Shown here: positions 1-8,596 of the stretch, piece by piece | How positions within the stretch are numbered: position 1 is the first letter of the stretch | Layout of the letters: each line of letters opens with the position of its first letter | Assembly: GCA_945861665.1 (NCBI GenBank) | Contig: CAMAVS010000004.1 | Span: forward strand, 1-64,000 | Origin: Chitinophaga pinensis | GTDB taxonomy: Bacteria > Bacteroidota > Bacteroidia > UBA4408 | DNA length: 64,000 nt | Reading direction: 5' to 3' | Translations under genes and position numbers: made by a program | Notes under the pieces: model-generated | What the model was told of the DNA's origin: nothing | What the model saw: the letters and a program-made list of their open reading frames with translations, nothing else | Databases searched by the model: none

Positions 1-16
1 CTAACTCATTTATAGG

Positions 17-41
17 GGAAGTTTTTCTTCTAAAAACTTCC
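17..41. repeat. 10-bp inverted repeat at the window edge
   Basis: GGAAGTTTTT (17-26) and AAAAACTTCC (32-41) form a perfect 10-bp stem with a 5-nt loop. Neither side is followed by a clear T tract beyond the stem, so it is not a textbook terminator. It lies downstream of the helicase gene on the minus strand and could end that transcript or one entering from outside the window. No gene is visible in the first 121 bases. Confidence 0.4.
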
Positions 42-121
42 TCAATATCTCCAATTTGGACGTATTGGGGAAGTTTATTTGTTTATTTGTTTCCCTTTAT
101 TTTTGTAATATTTTATCTAAT

Positions 122-1336
122 TTACTTTGTATCAAAACTCTTTTTACCATTTCTAAAGCTTTTAAAGCCAGGTTTTACTTCTTGCTTTTCGGGATTGTAT
201 TCAGGTACTGCACCAAAACTTGTAGGAAGTTCTGCTTTTTTTATTTCACTGCCAATTAAATCTTCAATTTTTTTAAATTTACGTTGATCGCTTGGGTTAA
301 TAAAGGTAATAGCAAACCCTGTGGTGGCTGCTCGGGCCGTTCTTCCCACACGGTGTATATAATCCTCAGCATCGTTTGGCACATCGTAGTTCACAACCAA
401 ACTAATGGAGTCAATGTCAATTCCGCGGGAGAGTATATCTGTTGCTACCAAAGCTTGCAGTTTTTTATTTCTAAAATCCCTTAATACTTCATTTCGGGTG
501 GCTTGTTCTAAGTCGGAATGTATGGCGGAAATGTTTATGCCTGCTCGTAACAATTCCTTCTCAAGTTTTTTAACATTCTCCTTAGTGGAAGCAAAAATGA
601 TAATACTTTCCAAGCTTTTGCCTTTTAGTATTTCGGTAATGAGACGTAGTTTTTGAGCATCGTAAAGTACATAGGCACTTTGGTCAACTCCCTCAGCCGG
701 TTTTGAAACAGCAATGCTAATCTGTTCGGGGTTATTTAAAATTGTTTTAGCAAGCCCTCTAATTTTACTTGGCATAGTAGCTGAAAACAATAAAGTTTGT
801 CGCTTTTTAGGCAAATAATTAATTATTTTATTTATATCATCGCTAAATCCCATATCCAACATCCTGTCGGCTTCATCCAAAATAAGGTGTTCCAGTTTGT
901 TAATTTTTACATAACCCATATTTAAATGCGCAATTAAGCGGCCGGGCGTAGCAATAATAATATTGGCACCTTGGCTGAGTGCTTTTTTTTCCTGTTCAAA
1001 TGAAATACCATTGTTTCCGCCATATACAGCAATAGAGTTTACACTGGTAAAATAGGCAAAGCCTTCAAGGGCTTCATCAATTTGTATTGCCAACTCGCGA
1101 GTAGGGGCAATAATCAGTGTATTGATATAATCGCAGGGCGATTTTATTATCTTATTGATTACAGGAAGCAAATAAGCCGCAGTTTTTCCTGTTCCTGTCT
1201 GTGCACAGGCAATAATGTCGCGATTGTTTTGTATAAGTGGTATTGCCTGCTCTTGTATGGGTGTTGGATTATCAAATCCCATCGAAAAAAGTCCATCTGT
1301 TAATTGTTGCTCAAAGTTAAAGTCTTTAAATGTCAA
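122..1336 (-). CDS. rhlE: DEAD-box RNA helicase, RhlE type
   Basis: ATP-dependent RNA helicase that would unwind short RNA duplexes in ribosome assembly or mRNA turnover in the cytoplasm. The 404-residue protein carries the family motifs in order: a Q motif (PTPIQEQAIP, about residue 25), AQTGTGKT (about 45), PTRELA (about 79), TPGRL (about 130), DEAD (about 155), SAT (about 186) and HRVGRTAR (about 335). The C-terminal tail is short and basic, as in RhlE/DeaD-like proteins of this phylum rather than CsdA with its RNA-binding domain. The assignment to RhlE rather than another DEAD subfamily rests on length and overall look. It is a single-gene unit with a TAnnTTTG promoter box just upstream. 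Confidence 0.9.
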   Translation of the reverse strand: MTFKDFNFEQQLTDGLFSMGFDNPTPIQEQAIPLIQNNRDIIACAQTGTGKTAAYLLPVINKIIKSPCDYINTLIIAPTRELAIQIDEALEGFAYFTSVNSIAVYGGNNGISFEQEKKALSQGANIIIATPGRLIAHLNMGYVKINKLEHLILDEADRMLDMGFSDDINKIINYLPKKRQTLLFSATMPSKIRGLAKTILNNPEQISIAVSKPAEGVDQSAYVLYDAQKLRLITEILKGKSLESIIIFASTKENVKKLEKELLRAGINISAIHSDLEQATRNEVLRDFRNKKLQALVATDILSRGIDIDSISLVVNYDVPNDAEDYIHRVGRTARAATTGFAITFINPSDQRKFKKIEDLIGSEIKKAELPTSFGAVPEYNPEKQEVKPGFKSFRNGKKSFDTK

Positions 1337-1366
1337 AATATTTTTTAGTTAAATGTTTATATACCT

Positions 1367-1374
1367 CAAAGATA
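1367..1374 (-). promoter_or_regulatory. Putative -7 box of the helicase gene
   Basis: On the minus strand this reads TATCTTTG, an exact TAnnTTTG Bacteroidota -7 box, 31 nt before the helicase start codon. No good TTTG -33 box is seen at the usual distance. Confidence 0.4.
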
Positions 1375-1456
1375 GTTAAAATAAGGGTTTGATAAAATAG
1401 GTTTGATGGTGTAGTGTTTTATGTTAATTTTGATTAAATAATTTAACTAATAAAAA

Positions 1457-1657
1457 ATGCAAAAATACATACCAACACTTAGTTGATTTGTTTTTAAAAT
1501 TGCTGTAAGTGCGCAATCAATTGAATCGGGCAGTCATTTTACTCCTGGTTATATTAAAAACGGAACCGTTTAGAACAGCAGTCACGTTACCATTGGTTAT
1601 GGTAACGGTGTAAAGCCAGAGTGGGCAGCTGTTGTGTATTTCTTTTTTAAGTTTTAG
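1457..1657 (+). pseudogene. Decayed small secreted-protein relic
   Basis: From the ATG at 1457 one frame stays protein-like for 66 codons but is broken by an in-frame TGA (codon 10) and TAG (codon 39). Conceptually it begins with a hydrophobic stretch ending in ISAxAQS-like residues (KIAVSAQSIESG), as at a signal peptidase site, then FTPGYIKNGTV, stop, NSSHVTIGYGNGVKP. It looks like the remains of a short exported protein. I recognise no family. The rest of the 409-bp gap 1337-1745 holds the helicase promoter and AT-rich sequence, with nothing else supportable. Confidence 0.35.
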
Positions 1658-1745
1658 TGTGCAGCTTGTCCCGGCAAGTTGACTTTTTTTTGAATTTGTT
1701 ATTGCAAATTTTTAGATTGATATATATTTAGTGAAAATGAATATT

Positions 1746-3317
1746 ATGAAAAATTTACTACTTGTTTCTTTTGTGTTGTTTACTTCGGTGCTAAAGGCGC
1801 AGAATTTAACCTCGTCAAACTTGCCCATCGTTGTTATTCAAACATTTGGCGCTGTCCCAATTCCCAATGAACCAAAGGTTCCGGCATTCATGGGTATCAT
1901 AAAAAATGCCAATGGTGTGCGTAATAGTACCACCGATCCTTACAACGATTACAGCGGTAAAATATTGGTTGAAATGCGTGGCGCTTCTTCCCAAATGTTT
2001 TCGCAAAAGCAATATTCTATTGAAACAGTAACAATGCAAGACAGTAGTCGCGATGTTTCAATTATGGGTATGCCTGCCGAGCACGAGTGGATTTTGTACG
2101 CTCCTTACAATGATAAAACACTTATGCGAAATTATATAGTGTATAATTTAATGAGAGAAATCGGACATTGGGCTCCACGCACTGAATATTGCGAAGTAAT
2201 ATTAAATGGTGATTATAGAGGTGTATATATAATGGTTGAAAGTATTAAAAGGGATAAGAACAGGGTATCTGTAGCAAAAATGGATTTAGACGATAATGCA
2301 GCTGACAGTTTAACAGGAGGCTATATTTTTAGAACAGATTGGGATGGTGGTTTTGTTCATTATCCTAAAAATGGAGGAACGCCTCAGCAATCAAATTATA
2401 TAACAAGCTATGTAAATTCAACAGTGGATGGTATAATGAACTCGGCCAATTATAATAATCCGGTAACAGGTTATAATAAGTACTTAAAAGTATCAACATT
2501 TATCGACTATATGTTAATGATAGAGTTTTGCGGAAACCAAGACTCCTATCACGCAAGTACTTATTTTCATAAGGAAAACATCGCAAACGATAGTGGACAA
2601 ATAAAAGCGGGTCCGGTTTGGGATTATAATTTTGCATTTGGAATTAGTCCTTGGTATGGCTCCACACATAGCTTGTGGATGTACACTACCGGAAACGGTG
2701 GGATGAATGGTTGGATTAATAGAATGATGCAGGATACCAATTATGCAAACAAGGCGCGTTGCCGATGGGATTGGTTACAAACAAAAACGATGGATACGGT
2801 TTATGTATTTCATAAAATGGATTCCATTGCAAATTTATTATCCGAATCTAGAGTTCGACATTTTACCAAATATCCTATTTTGCCTGCAGGTAGCTGTGGC
2901 GATTGCTACAACAATTACAGTCCATTGCAGGAGCCATCAACTTATGAAGGTGATTTAAAATATATGAAAGATTGGATATCAAGAAGGGTAGCTTTCTTGG
3001 ATTTTAATTTAATTGGTACTTGCCACGAGGTAGGTATTGATAAAATTACTCCTACAAGTAATACCTATATGCTTTTGTACCCTAATCCAGTTGAAAATAA
3101 ATTGTATTTGAATGTATTTTTAAATACTACAGCAAATATTTCTGTCGATATTTTTAGTGCAACAGGTGAGTTAATTCTTCATAAAGAATTAGGACTTTTA
3201 AATGCCAACGATTATACATTCTCTGTTGATGAATTTACGGAAATATCTTCCGGATTATATCTTTTAAAGTTGAATTCCGGTTCACAAACTTCTACAAAAA
3301 CATTTATTAAAAAGTAA
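1746..3317 (+). CDS. Secreted CotH-family kinase with T9SS sorting domain (1)
   Basis: CotH-like protein kinase exported to the cell surface; its substrate is unknown. An N-terminal signal peptide (MKNLLLVSFVLFTSVLKAQ) leads into a CotH domain over roughly residues 60-415. Its core shows GMPAEHEWILYAPYNDK, GGYIFRTDWDGG and GPVWDYNFAFG, the last two being the Asp/Asn-rich metal- and ATP-binding segments of the fold. The last 80 or so residues (YPNPVENKLYLNVF ... GLYLLKLNSGSQ ... KTFIKK) are a type A T9SS sorting domain. I chose the ATG at 1746 because it gives a compact signal peptide; ATG 1737 or GTG 1731 would add three or five residues. Two paralogues lie at 35-39 kb. The gene is flanked by two relics. 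Confidence 0.85.
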   Translation: MKNLLLVSFVLFTSVLKAQNLTSSNLPIVVIQTFGAVPIPNEPKVPAFMGIIKNANGVRNSTTDPYNDYSGKILVEMRGASSQMFSQKQYSIETVTMQDSSRDVSIMGMPAEHEWILYAPYNDKTLMRNYIVYNLMREIGHWAPRTEYCEVILNGDYRGVYIMVESIKRDKNRVSVAKMDLDDNAADSLTGGYIFRTDWDGGFVHYPKNGGTPQQSNYITSYVNSTVDGIMNSANYNNPVTGYNKYLKVSTFIDYMLMIEFCGNQDSYHASTYFHKENIANDSGQIKAGPVWDYNFAFGISPWYGSTHSLWMYTTGNGGMNGWINRMMQDTNYANKARCRWDWLQTKTMDTVYVFHKMDSIANLLSESRVRHFTKYPILPAGSCGDCYNNYSPLQEPSTYEGDLKYMKDWISRRVAFLDFNLIGTCHEVGIDKITPTSNTYMLLYPNPVENKLYLNVFLNTTANISVDIFSATGELILHKELGLLNANDYTFSVDEFTEISSGLYLLKLNSGSQTSTKTFIKK

Positions 3318-3321
3318 TGCA

Positions 3322-3558
3322 ATGAAAAAAGGTGTCATCCTACTAAGCTTTGTAACAAGTGCAAGTTTTGCTCAAATTTGTTTAGTTACCGATTCGCTGT
3401 GTAGGGGTGTTTTATATCAATGTCAAAAAAGTAGGTGATGCAAATGTGTCGGCAACGAATTATACAATGCCTAAATGTGATATTGCTAATGGAGTATATT
3501 TGTGAAAGTAGCGTATAGCGAACAAAGTGTAGAGGTTAAAAAGTTTGTGAAACTGTAA
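3322..3558 (+). pseudogene. Frameshifted remnant of a T9SS-exported protein
   Basis: Begins with a signal peptide-like MKKGVILLSFVTSASFAQ, then changes frame (+1) to YINVKKVGDANVSATNY and CDIANGVYL-stop. After a further single-base shift it ends VKVAYSEQSVEVKKFVKL-stop. Rejoined, the end reads NGVYFVKV...KKFVKL, the hallmark of a type A T9SS sorting domain. Signal and sorting ends remain while the passenger is almost gone, which suggests deletion plus frameshifts after duplication. It lies 5 nt downstream of the CotH gene in the same direction and was probably once co-transcribed with it. A sequencing error could explain one shift but not the missing body. Confidence 0.55.
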
Positions 3559-3565
3559 AATGTTT

Positions 3566-3928
3566 TTAGTAATTCTTTACTGCAAGCATTACTAAGGTAC
3601 AGGCCTCAATAGCCTCTATTCCATTTTTTATGAGCAATTGCTCAAAGGCTCTATTCTCTGTACCTGGATTAAAAATTACACGTTTAGGTTTTAAGTTAAG
3701 TATGTAATCATAATAATCTGCTTGCCTTTCGGGGGCTAGGTATAAAGTAACAGTATTAATATCTGTTAAAATGGGTCTATCATTTAATATAACAATTCCA
3801 TTAATAGTTCCTTTTTTATTACCAATTGGTATAGCTGTATATCCTTCTTTAGTTAAAGTAATTACAGCTTTGTAGGAATACCTTTCGGGATTATCCGATG
3901 CTCCTAGTACTACCGTTCTTTTATCCAT
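3566..3928 (-). CDS. CoA-binding (Rossmann) domain protein
   Basis: Small cytoplasmic protein of about 120 residues made of a single CoA-binding domain (YccU/CoA_binding_2 type). The N-terminus TVVLGASDNPERYSYKAV is the Gly-rich nucleotide loop. PIGNKKGTINGI, LYLAPERQ and IFNPGTEN follow the family pattern, in which the C-terminal part resembles the alpha subunit of succinyl-CoA synthetase. The start at 3928 (MDKRTVVLGAS) matches the family N-terminus; an upstream ATG at 3997 would add 23 unrelated residues. The exact role is unknown. Its 3' end is 8 nt from the relic, which runs in the opposite direction. Confidence 0.75.
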   Translation of the reverse strand: MDKRTVVLGASDNPERYSYKAVITLTKEGYTAIPIGNKKGTINGIVILNDRPILTDINTVTLYLAPERQADYYDYILNLKPKRVIFNPGTENRAFEQLLIKNGIEAIEACTLVMLAVKNY

Positions 3929-4073
3929 TATGTGTATAAAAGTATAAATAATAATTAACCCACAGTTTGGTGTAGAAAACAAAATATTGCCAATCACACA
4001 TAAGTTTTATATGATATTTAGTTAATTTTATATCTTTACTCTCATAAACTAATATAAATACTAAAACGGTAAA

Positions 4074-4484
4074 ATGATACGAACAGCTAGTGCACACTGG
4101 GAAGGTACAGGAAATGAAGGTAATGGAAATCTTACTACACAAAGTACTGTTTTGAATAAAACGCAATATTCTTATAACACTCGTTTTGCGGAGGGTATTG
4201 GAACCAATCCTGAGGAGTTAATTGCCGCAGCGCACGCTGGTTGTTTTACAATGAAGTTGAGTTTCCTTATTACAAATGCTGGTTTTACACCAGGATATAT
4301 TGATACCAAAGCTAATCTTACTTTTGAGGACGGAACAGTAAAGTTAATTCACTTAGAAGTAAAAGCAAGTGTACAAGGTATGGATGCTGCTATATTTGCA
4401 GAAGCTGCTGCCGATGCAAAAGTGAATTGCCCTATCTCAAAATTGCTGAACACAACCATTACTATGGATGCTGCTTTAGTTTAA
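4074..4484 (+). CDS. osmC: OsmC-family peroxiredoxin
   Basis: Thiol-dependent peroxidase of the OsmC/Ohr superfamily that reduces organic hydroperoxides in the cytoplasm. At 136 residues it has the family length. The two redox cysteines are visible in AHAGCFTMKLS (about residue 57) and VNCPISKL (about 121). The N-terminal TASAHWEGTGNEGNG is typical of the OsmC branch rather than Ohr. It stands alone between converging genes. Stress induction is expected from the family, but no operator can be pointed to. Confidence 0.85.
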   Translation: MIRTASAHWEGTGNEGNGNLTTQSTVLNKTQYSYNTRFAEGIGTNPEELIAAAHAGCFTMKLSFLITNAGFTPGYIDTKANLTFEDGTVKLIHLEVKASVQGMDAAIFAEAAADAKVNCPISKLLNTTITMDAALV

Positions 4485-4541
4485 TAACCATAAAACAGGA
4501 GAAGTTGTGTTCTGTAATAAGAATGCCACTTCTCTTAATTA

Positions 4542-6632
4542 TTAATACGCTCCATTCCTTTTCCTCATAATCCATTCAGCAGCAAGCAAAGCTATTAGCA
4601 AAAAGAAAACCCATTTAAGGTTAATAACATCCAGTAGTTTTTTTTCGGAGTAGGATACCGTCTGAATGTCTTCGCGTTTATCAAGCAATTGTTGCAGCTT
4701 ATCCCATTCATTGCTGTATAACATTTCGCCACCGTGCTTATGTGCAAGGTTATATAATAATTGGTGGTCGGCAGTAGTATTGATACTTTCTGCCAACAAA
4801 CGGCTAATGGTAAATTCACCTTTTTGAGTCAATATTTTTTCACCCACTTTCGCTCTTGCTTCGTATTTATATTCGCCTGAAGGAAAATTGCCTGCATTGA
4901 GGATATATGCATTGGCTGTTTTTGAAAAGGTAAAAGGATATTTTTTATTCTCGTTGTTTGTAATTATTATGTTTACTTCAGCTGCGTTAATGAGTTCGTA
5001 GCTTTCGTTGTACAACTCTGCCTCAAATTGTACGGCTTCATTTTCGAAATAGTTGTTTTTTGTAATAATGCGGAACAGGCTTTTGTCTGCTTTTACAGAA
5101 AGGTACTGAACCACTTTATTGATCAACTCATTAAAAATATTTTGATTGTTGTGTGCTAAATAGTCGTTTAGTTTCCATCGCCAAATACCTTCACCTAAAA
5201 TAATACCCACTTTTTTATCGTTCACTTTATTAAAAACAATCAAAGCATGTTTACTGTCTACCGCTCCAATTTGTTGTGTTGCCAATACATTGCAGGAATT
5301 ACTTGTTTTATAGGTGCCATAAGGTGCCAGTAAAGGCGGAAAATATTTTAGATAGTTACGCGCCTCTTCAGTTATTGTAAATAAAGGGAAACTGTTGTTT
5401 AATACTGCCTGAACCTCATTTGGTTTTGAACGCGCACCGCCAATATTAACACCAAGGTTATAGGAATTAAAAATGGAAACATTGCTTTGATTGCCTAAAA
5501 TATAAAGTGACGAACAGTTGGAACTGTTTACATCAGCTATTAACTTGTTATAGTTATTATCAAAAGAAGGGATTTGATGTAGAATAACAAAATTATAACC
5601 GTTGACACTTTTGGTAAAATTATCTGCCAATGCAAATTCTACTTCGTAGTTTTGGTTGCTTTCAATGGCTTGTTTTAATACGTTAATATCCGGGTGTGGA
5701 CTGGCAGCAAGTATGAGTACTTTTTCCCTTCCATCTATCACATCAATAAAAATATCCAGCACATTGTTGCTAAAAGTAACCTCATCGGGCAATTGAGGGA
5801 GGCTTACTTTGTAATGCTGTAAGCCTTTTTGCTTGGCTTCAATTTGTACTCCAATTTTTTGCGTAAAATTAGTTGAGTTAATATCTATCTTTTGTGAAAA
5901 CAGTTTTTCGTTTCCTTTGCTAACCGTTACTTGTGTTGATTTTCCTTTAAATTGTTTAGCATCAATTAGTATTTCAATGGGGAAGGAGTTACCCAAATAG
6001 GTTATGCGGTTGTGTGCAGCCTTTGATAGAATTAAATCTTTCTTCACAGAAGTATCTCCCAAGGCAATGGTGTAAATGGGTATTTTAAATTCATCGGTAG
6101 CATATATCGGACTTTCTCCTTTGTTATATAAACCATCTGTAGCCAATATTAACGCACCCACATTACGATTAGCATATTTATTATTTAATTCATTTATGAG
6201 TGTGGATATATCCGTTTGCTTTTCACTAAAATCGAATTTCTGTTCGCTGCTTATTTTATCACCAAAAGAATAAAATTGCACATCAAATTTATTTGAAGCT
6301 TTTTCTATAAAGTCGTCTACTTGTTTTTTGTACTCGTTTTTATAATAGCTCGAGTCTTTTCCAATAATTAACGATTCCGAATTATCCTGAGCAATAAGTA
6401 AAATAGGTTTTTCGAGCTCACGAGTTTGTGTTTTGATGAGTGGAGAAAGCAGTAAGAAAGCCAATATAGCCACTACCTTAAACCGGAAAATTGCCATTAG
6501 GCGTACAGTCCAAACAGATAGTTCACTGAATTTTTTTTCCTTGCTATAAAGTACAAATGAATAAGCCGCTCCTGCCAATAGACAGAAAAAGCTGAACCAC
6601 CAAGGATACTCTGTTATAATTTTAAACCCCAT
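4542..6632 (-). CDS. Large membrane protein with a VWA-like domain
   Basis: A 696-residue inner-membrane protein of a type common in Bacteroidota and usually left unnamed. Two N-terminal membrane segments (about residues 10-28 and 48-67) precede a region with LIAQDNSES near residue 85, which fits the DxSxS metal-binding motif of von Willebrand A domains. A second globular part follows (VLILAASPHPDINVL, about 300) that resembles a glutamine amidotransferase-like fold, then beta-rich repeats. A final membrane helix near residue 675 leaves a short basic tail (RKRNGAY). It starts 26 nt after fabG and is probably co-transcribed with it. Function unknown; BatA/BatB-like complexes have a comparable arrangement. 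Confidence 0.65.
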   Translation of the reverse strand: MGFKIITEYPWWFSFFCLLAGAAYSFVLYSKEKKFSELSVWTVRLMAIFRFKVVAILAFLLLSPLIKTQTRELEKPILLIAQDNSESLIIGKDSSYYKNEYKKQVDDFIEKASNKFDVQFYSFGDKISSEQKFDFSEKQTDISTLINELNNKYANRNVGALILATDGLYNKGESPIYATDEFKIPIYTIALGDTSVKKDLILSKAAHNRITYLGNSFPIEILIDAKQFKGKSTQVTVSKGNEKLFSQKIDINSTNFTQKIGVQIEAKQKGLQHYKVSLPQLPDEVTFSNNVLDIFIDVIDGREKVLILAASPHPDINVLKQAIESNQNYEVEFALADNFTKSVNGYNFVILHQIPSFDNNYNKLIADVNSSNCSSLYILGNQSNVSIFNSYNLGVNIGGARSKPNEVQAVLNNSFPLFTITEEARNYLKYFPPLLAPYGTYKTSNSCNVLATQQIGAVDSKHALIVFNKVNDKKVGIILGEGIWRWKLNDYLAHNNQNIFNELINKVVQYLSVKADKSLFRIITKNNYFENEAVQFEAELYNESYELINAAEVNIIITNNENKKYPFTFSKTANAYILNAGNFPSGEYKYEARAKVGEKILTQKGEFTISRLLAESINTTADHQLLYNLAHKHGGEMLYSNEWDKLQQLLDKREDIQTVSYSEKKLLDVINLKWVFFLLIALLAAEWIMRKRNGAY

Positions 6633-6658
6633 CTTTTACATCCAACACCAATCGTTTA

Positions 6659-7405
6659 TTAGGTTAACATTCCGCCACACACATTAATTACTTGTCCTGT
6701 AACATAAGCGCTATTATCAGAAGCCAAGAAAGCCGTTACATTTGCAACATCTTCAGCCGTACCGACTCTTTTAAGAGGTATAGCATCTCTCCAACCCTGA
6801 ACTGTTTTTTCGTCCAAAGCACCTGTCATTTCGGTTTCAATAAAACCAGGAGCAATGGCATTGCTGCGTATATTGCGTGAGCCCAATTCCAATGCAACCG
6901 ATTTAGTAAATCCAATAATACCTGCTTTTGAAGCTGCATAGTTCGACTGACCTGGATTTCCTTTCACACCCACAACCGAACTCATATTGATGATGGAGCC
7001 TTTGCGTTGTTTTAACATTGGTTTTTGCACCGCTTTGGTAAGGTTGAAAACCGATTTAAGGTTCGCATTCATTACCTCATCCCATTGCTGTTCACTCATG
7101 CGCATCAACAAGGTGTCGCGTGTAATACCGGCATTATTTACTAAAATATCAACCGTTCCGAATTCGGCAACAACAGCTGTAACTAAATCATCGGCAGCTT
7201 TAAAGTCGGCAGCATCCGATTGGTACCCTTTGGCTTTAATGCCATACGTTTCTAATTCTTTTTCTAATGCCAAACCTTTTTCAACAGATGAAAGATAGGT
7301 AAAAGCAATATTTGCTCCTTCTTGAGCAAATTTTAAGGCAATACCACGACCAATACCTCTGGATGCACCTGTTATGATAGCCACTTTGTTCTCTAGTAAT
7401 TTCAT
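6659..7405 (-). CDS. fabG: 3-oxoacyl-[acyl-carrier-protein] reductase
   Basis: NADPH-dependent reductase of the second step of each fatty-acid elongation cycle. The 248-residue protein is a classical short-chain dehydrogenase: cofactor motif TGASRGIGRGIA (residues 13-24), NNAGITRD (about 90), catalytic Ser in INMSSVVG (about 140) and YAASK (about 155-159) with Tyr and Lys of the tetrad. The C-terminus NVCGGMLT is typical of FabG rather than other family members. It is the first gene of a two-gene minus-strand unit with the VWA-like membrane protein. Confidence 0.92.
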   Translation of the reverse strand: MKLLENKVAIITGASRGIGRGIALKFAQEGANIAFTYLSSVEKGLALEKELETYGIKAKGYQSDAADFKAADDLVTAVVAEFGTVDILVNNAGITRDTLLMRMSEQQWDEVMNANLKSVFNLTKAVQKPMLKQRKGSIINMSSVVGVKGNPGQSNYAASKAGIIGFTKSVALELGSRNIRSNAIAPGFIETEMTGALDEKTVQGWRDAIPLKRVGTAEDVANVTAFLASDNSAYVTGQVINVCGGMLT

Positions 7406-7467
7406 AAATAAATAGCTGTTAATTTATCTGCAATATTAACGATATATATGATAGCAAAAAAATAACG

Positions 7468-7475
7468 TAATTTTG
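7468..7475 (+). promoter_or_regulatory. Putative -7 box, nearly leaderless
   Basis: TAATTTTG matches TAnnTTTG and ends only 4 nt before the ATG at 7480, so the transcript would be leaderless or have a leader of a few bases. The -33 box is not obvious. Confidence 0.4.
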
Positions 7476-7479
7476 CGCT

Positions 7480-8538
7480 ATGAATTTGAAAATAGGCGAT
7501 AAAGTTCGTCCTCTTAATGAAGTGGGCGAAGGACTTGTAGTGTCAATAGATAAGAATGATTTGGTGCAGGTTAGGGGGGGAGATGGTTTTGAGATGCCTT
7601 ATGCCAAAAAAGAATTGGTAAAAGTTTACGATGAAAAGGATGGAGAGGAAATTATAGAAATAGAGTCAGCTGAAATAGATAAAGAGGAAGTCAATTTTGA
7701 AGAAGAAAATGCACAATGGGAAACAGACGCGGATTCTCCTTCACCTCTGTTGGAAGGAGTATACCTTGCCTATGAGTTGATTCAGCCAAAATATTTTTCA
7801 AACTCTGCACTGGGCTTTTGTTTAGTAAACAATACAGCATACGATGTTCAGTATAATGTGCTTATTAATGCTGGTGGCTCAATGCGTTCCATTGCATTTG
7901 ATAATTTATCGGCTAACAATTTAGTACTGCTTGAGAAAATTTCAAAAACAGCTATTGAAGCCTATTGTTCGGTAACAGTTCAGCTTTTATTTAATAAAAA
8001 TGTTTCTTTTCAACCGCGTCAACCATTTTCAGATACTATAAAAATTAAGCCTGCTAAGCTTTACAACCCATCGGGTTTCATAAAAAATAATTATACAGAT
8101 AATATAGCATTTTTTGCTCCTGTACTGATTACCGATGTAAGCAACAATACTGTTAAAATTACTCCCGATATAGCGCGAAATATTGAAAATGCTATTTTGA
8201 GCAAAGAGAAAAAGAAACTTACTATACTATCTAAAAAACACTTTCGTAATTCTGAATTATCGGAAAAGGAAATTGATTTACACATTGAAGAATTGGTAAA
8301 TAACAGCCGAAGAATGAGCAACGGTGAAATAGTAGAAGTTCAGTTAAATCATTTTCAACGTGAGCTGGATAGTGCTATTGCACAGCATTTGCATAAAATT
8401 GTATTCATTCACGGAGTAGGGACCGGCAAACTTAAAAACGAAATTCATACAATCCTCAAAACCTATACGAAAATTCGTTTTCACGATGCATCATACAGTA
8501 AATACGGTTTTGGAGCTACAGAGGTTATTATTAAGTAG
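7480..8538 (+). CDS. DUF2027-Smr domain protein
   Basis: A 352-residue cytoplasmic protein. The N-terminal 50 residues (IGDKVRPLNEVGEGLVVSI, ELVKV) resemble the small beta-barrel seen near MutS2 C-termini and in DUF2027 proteins. An acidic linker rich in Glu follows (residues 55-85), then a beta-rich middle domain. The C-terminus holds a Smr nuclease-like domain: EIDLHIEEL (about 265) and VFIHGVGTGKLKNEI (about 310), with the conserved HGxGxGxL turn. Smr domains nick or bind branched DNA or RNA, and in bacteria several act in ribosome rescue. There is no MutS ATPase part, so this is a stand-alone Smr protein, not MutS2. Confidence 0.75.
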   Translation: MNLKIGDKVRPLNEVGEGLVVSIDKNDLVQVRGGDGFEMPYAKKELVKVYDEKDGEEIIEIESAEIDKEEVNFEEENAQWETDADSPSPLLEGVYLAYELIQPKYFSNSALGFCLVNNTAYDVQYNVLINAGGSMRSIAFDNLSANNLVLLEKISKTAIEAYCSVTVQLLFNKNVSFQPRQPFSDTIKIKPAKLYNPSGFIKNNYTDNIAFFAPVLITDVSNNTVKITPDIARNIENAILSKEKKKLTILSKKHFRNSELSEKEIDLHIEELVNNSRRMSNGEIVEVQLNHFQRELDSAIAQHLHKIVFIHGVGTGKLKNEIHTILKTYTKIRFHDASYSKYGFGATEVIIK

Positions 8539-8559
8539 TTTCATCTTAATTCTTTTTAT

Positions 8560-8567
8560 TAATTTTG
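8560..8567 (+). promoter_or_regulatory. Putative -7 box of the TPR lipoprotein gene
   Basis: TAATTTTG, an exact TAnnTTTG match, 29 nt before the start codon at 8597, in the 58-bp gap after the Smr gene. Confidence 0.4.
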
Positions 8568-8596
8568 ATGCTCAATAAAAAACACTTAAAACGTTT

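Noticed and set aside
3929-3997. Longer start for the CoA-binding protein
   Set aside because: The added 23 residues are hydrophobic and unlike the family; the MDKRTVVLGAS start fits the fold.
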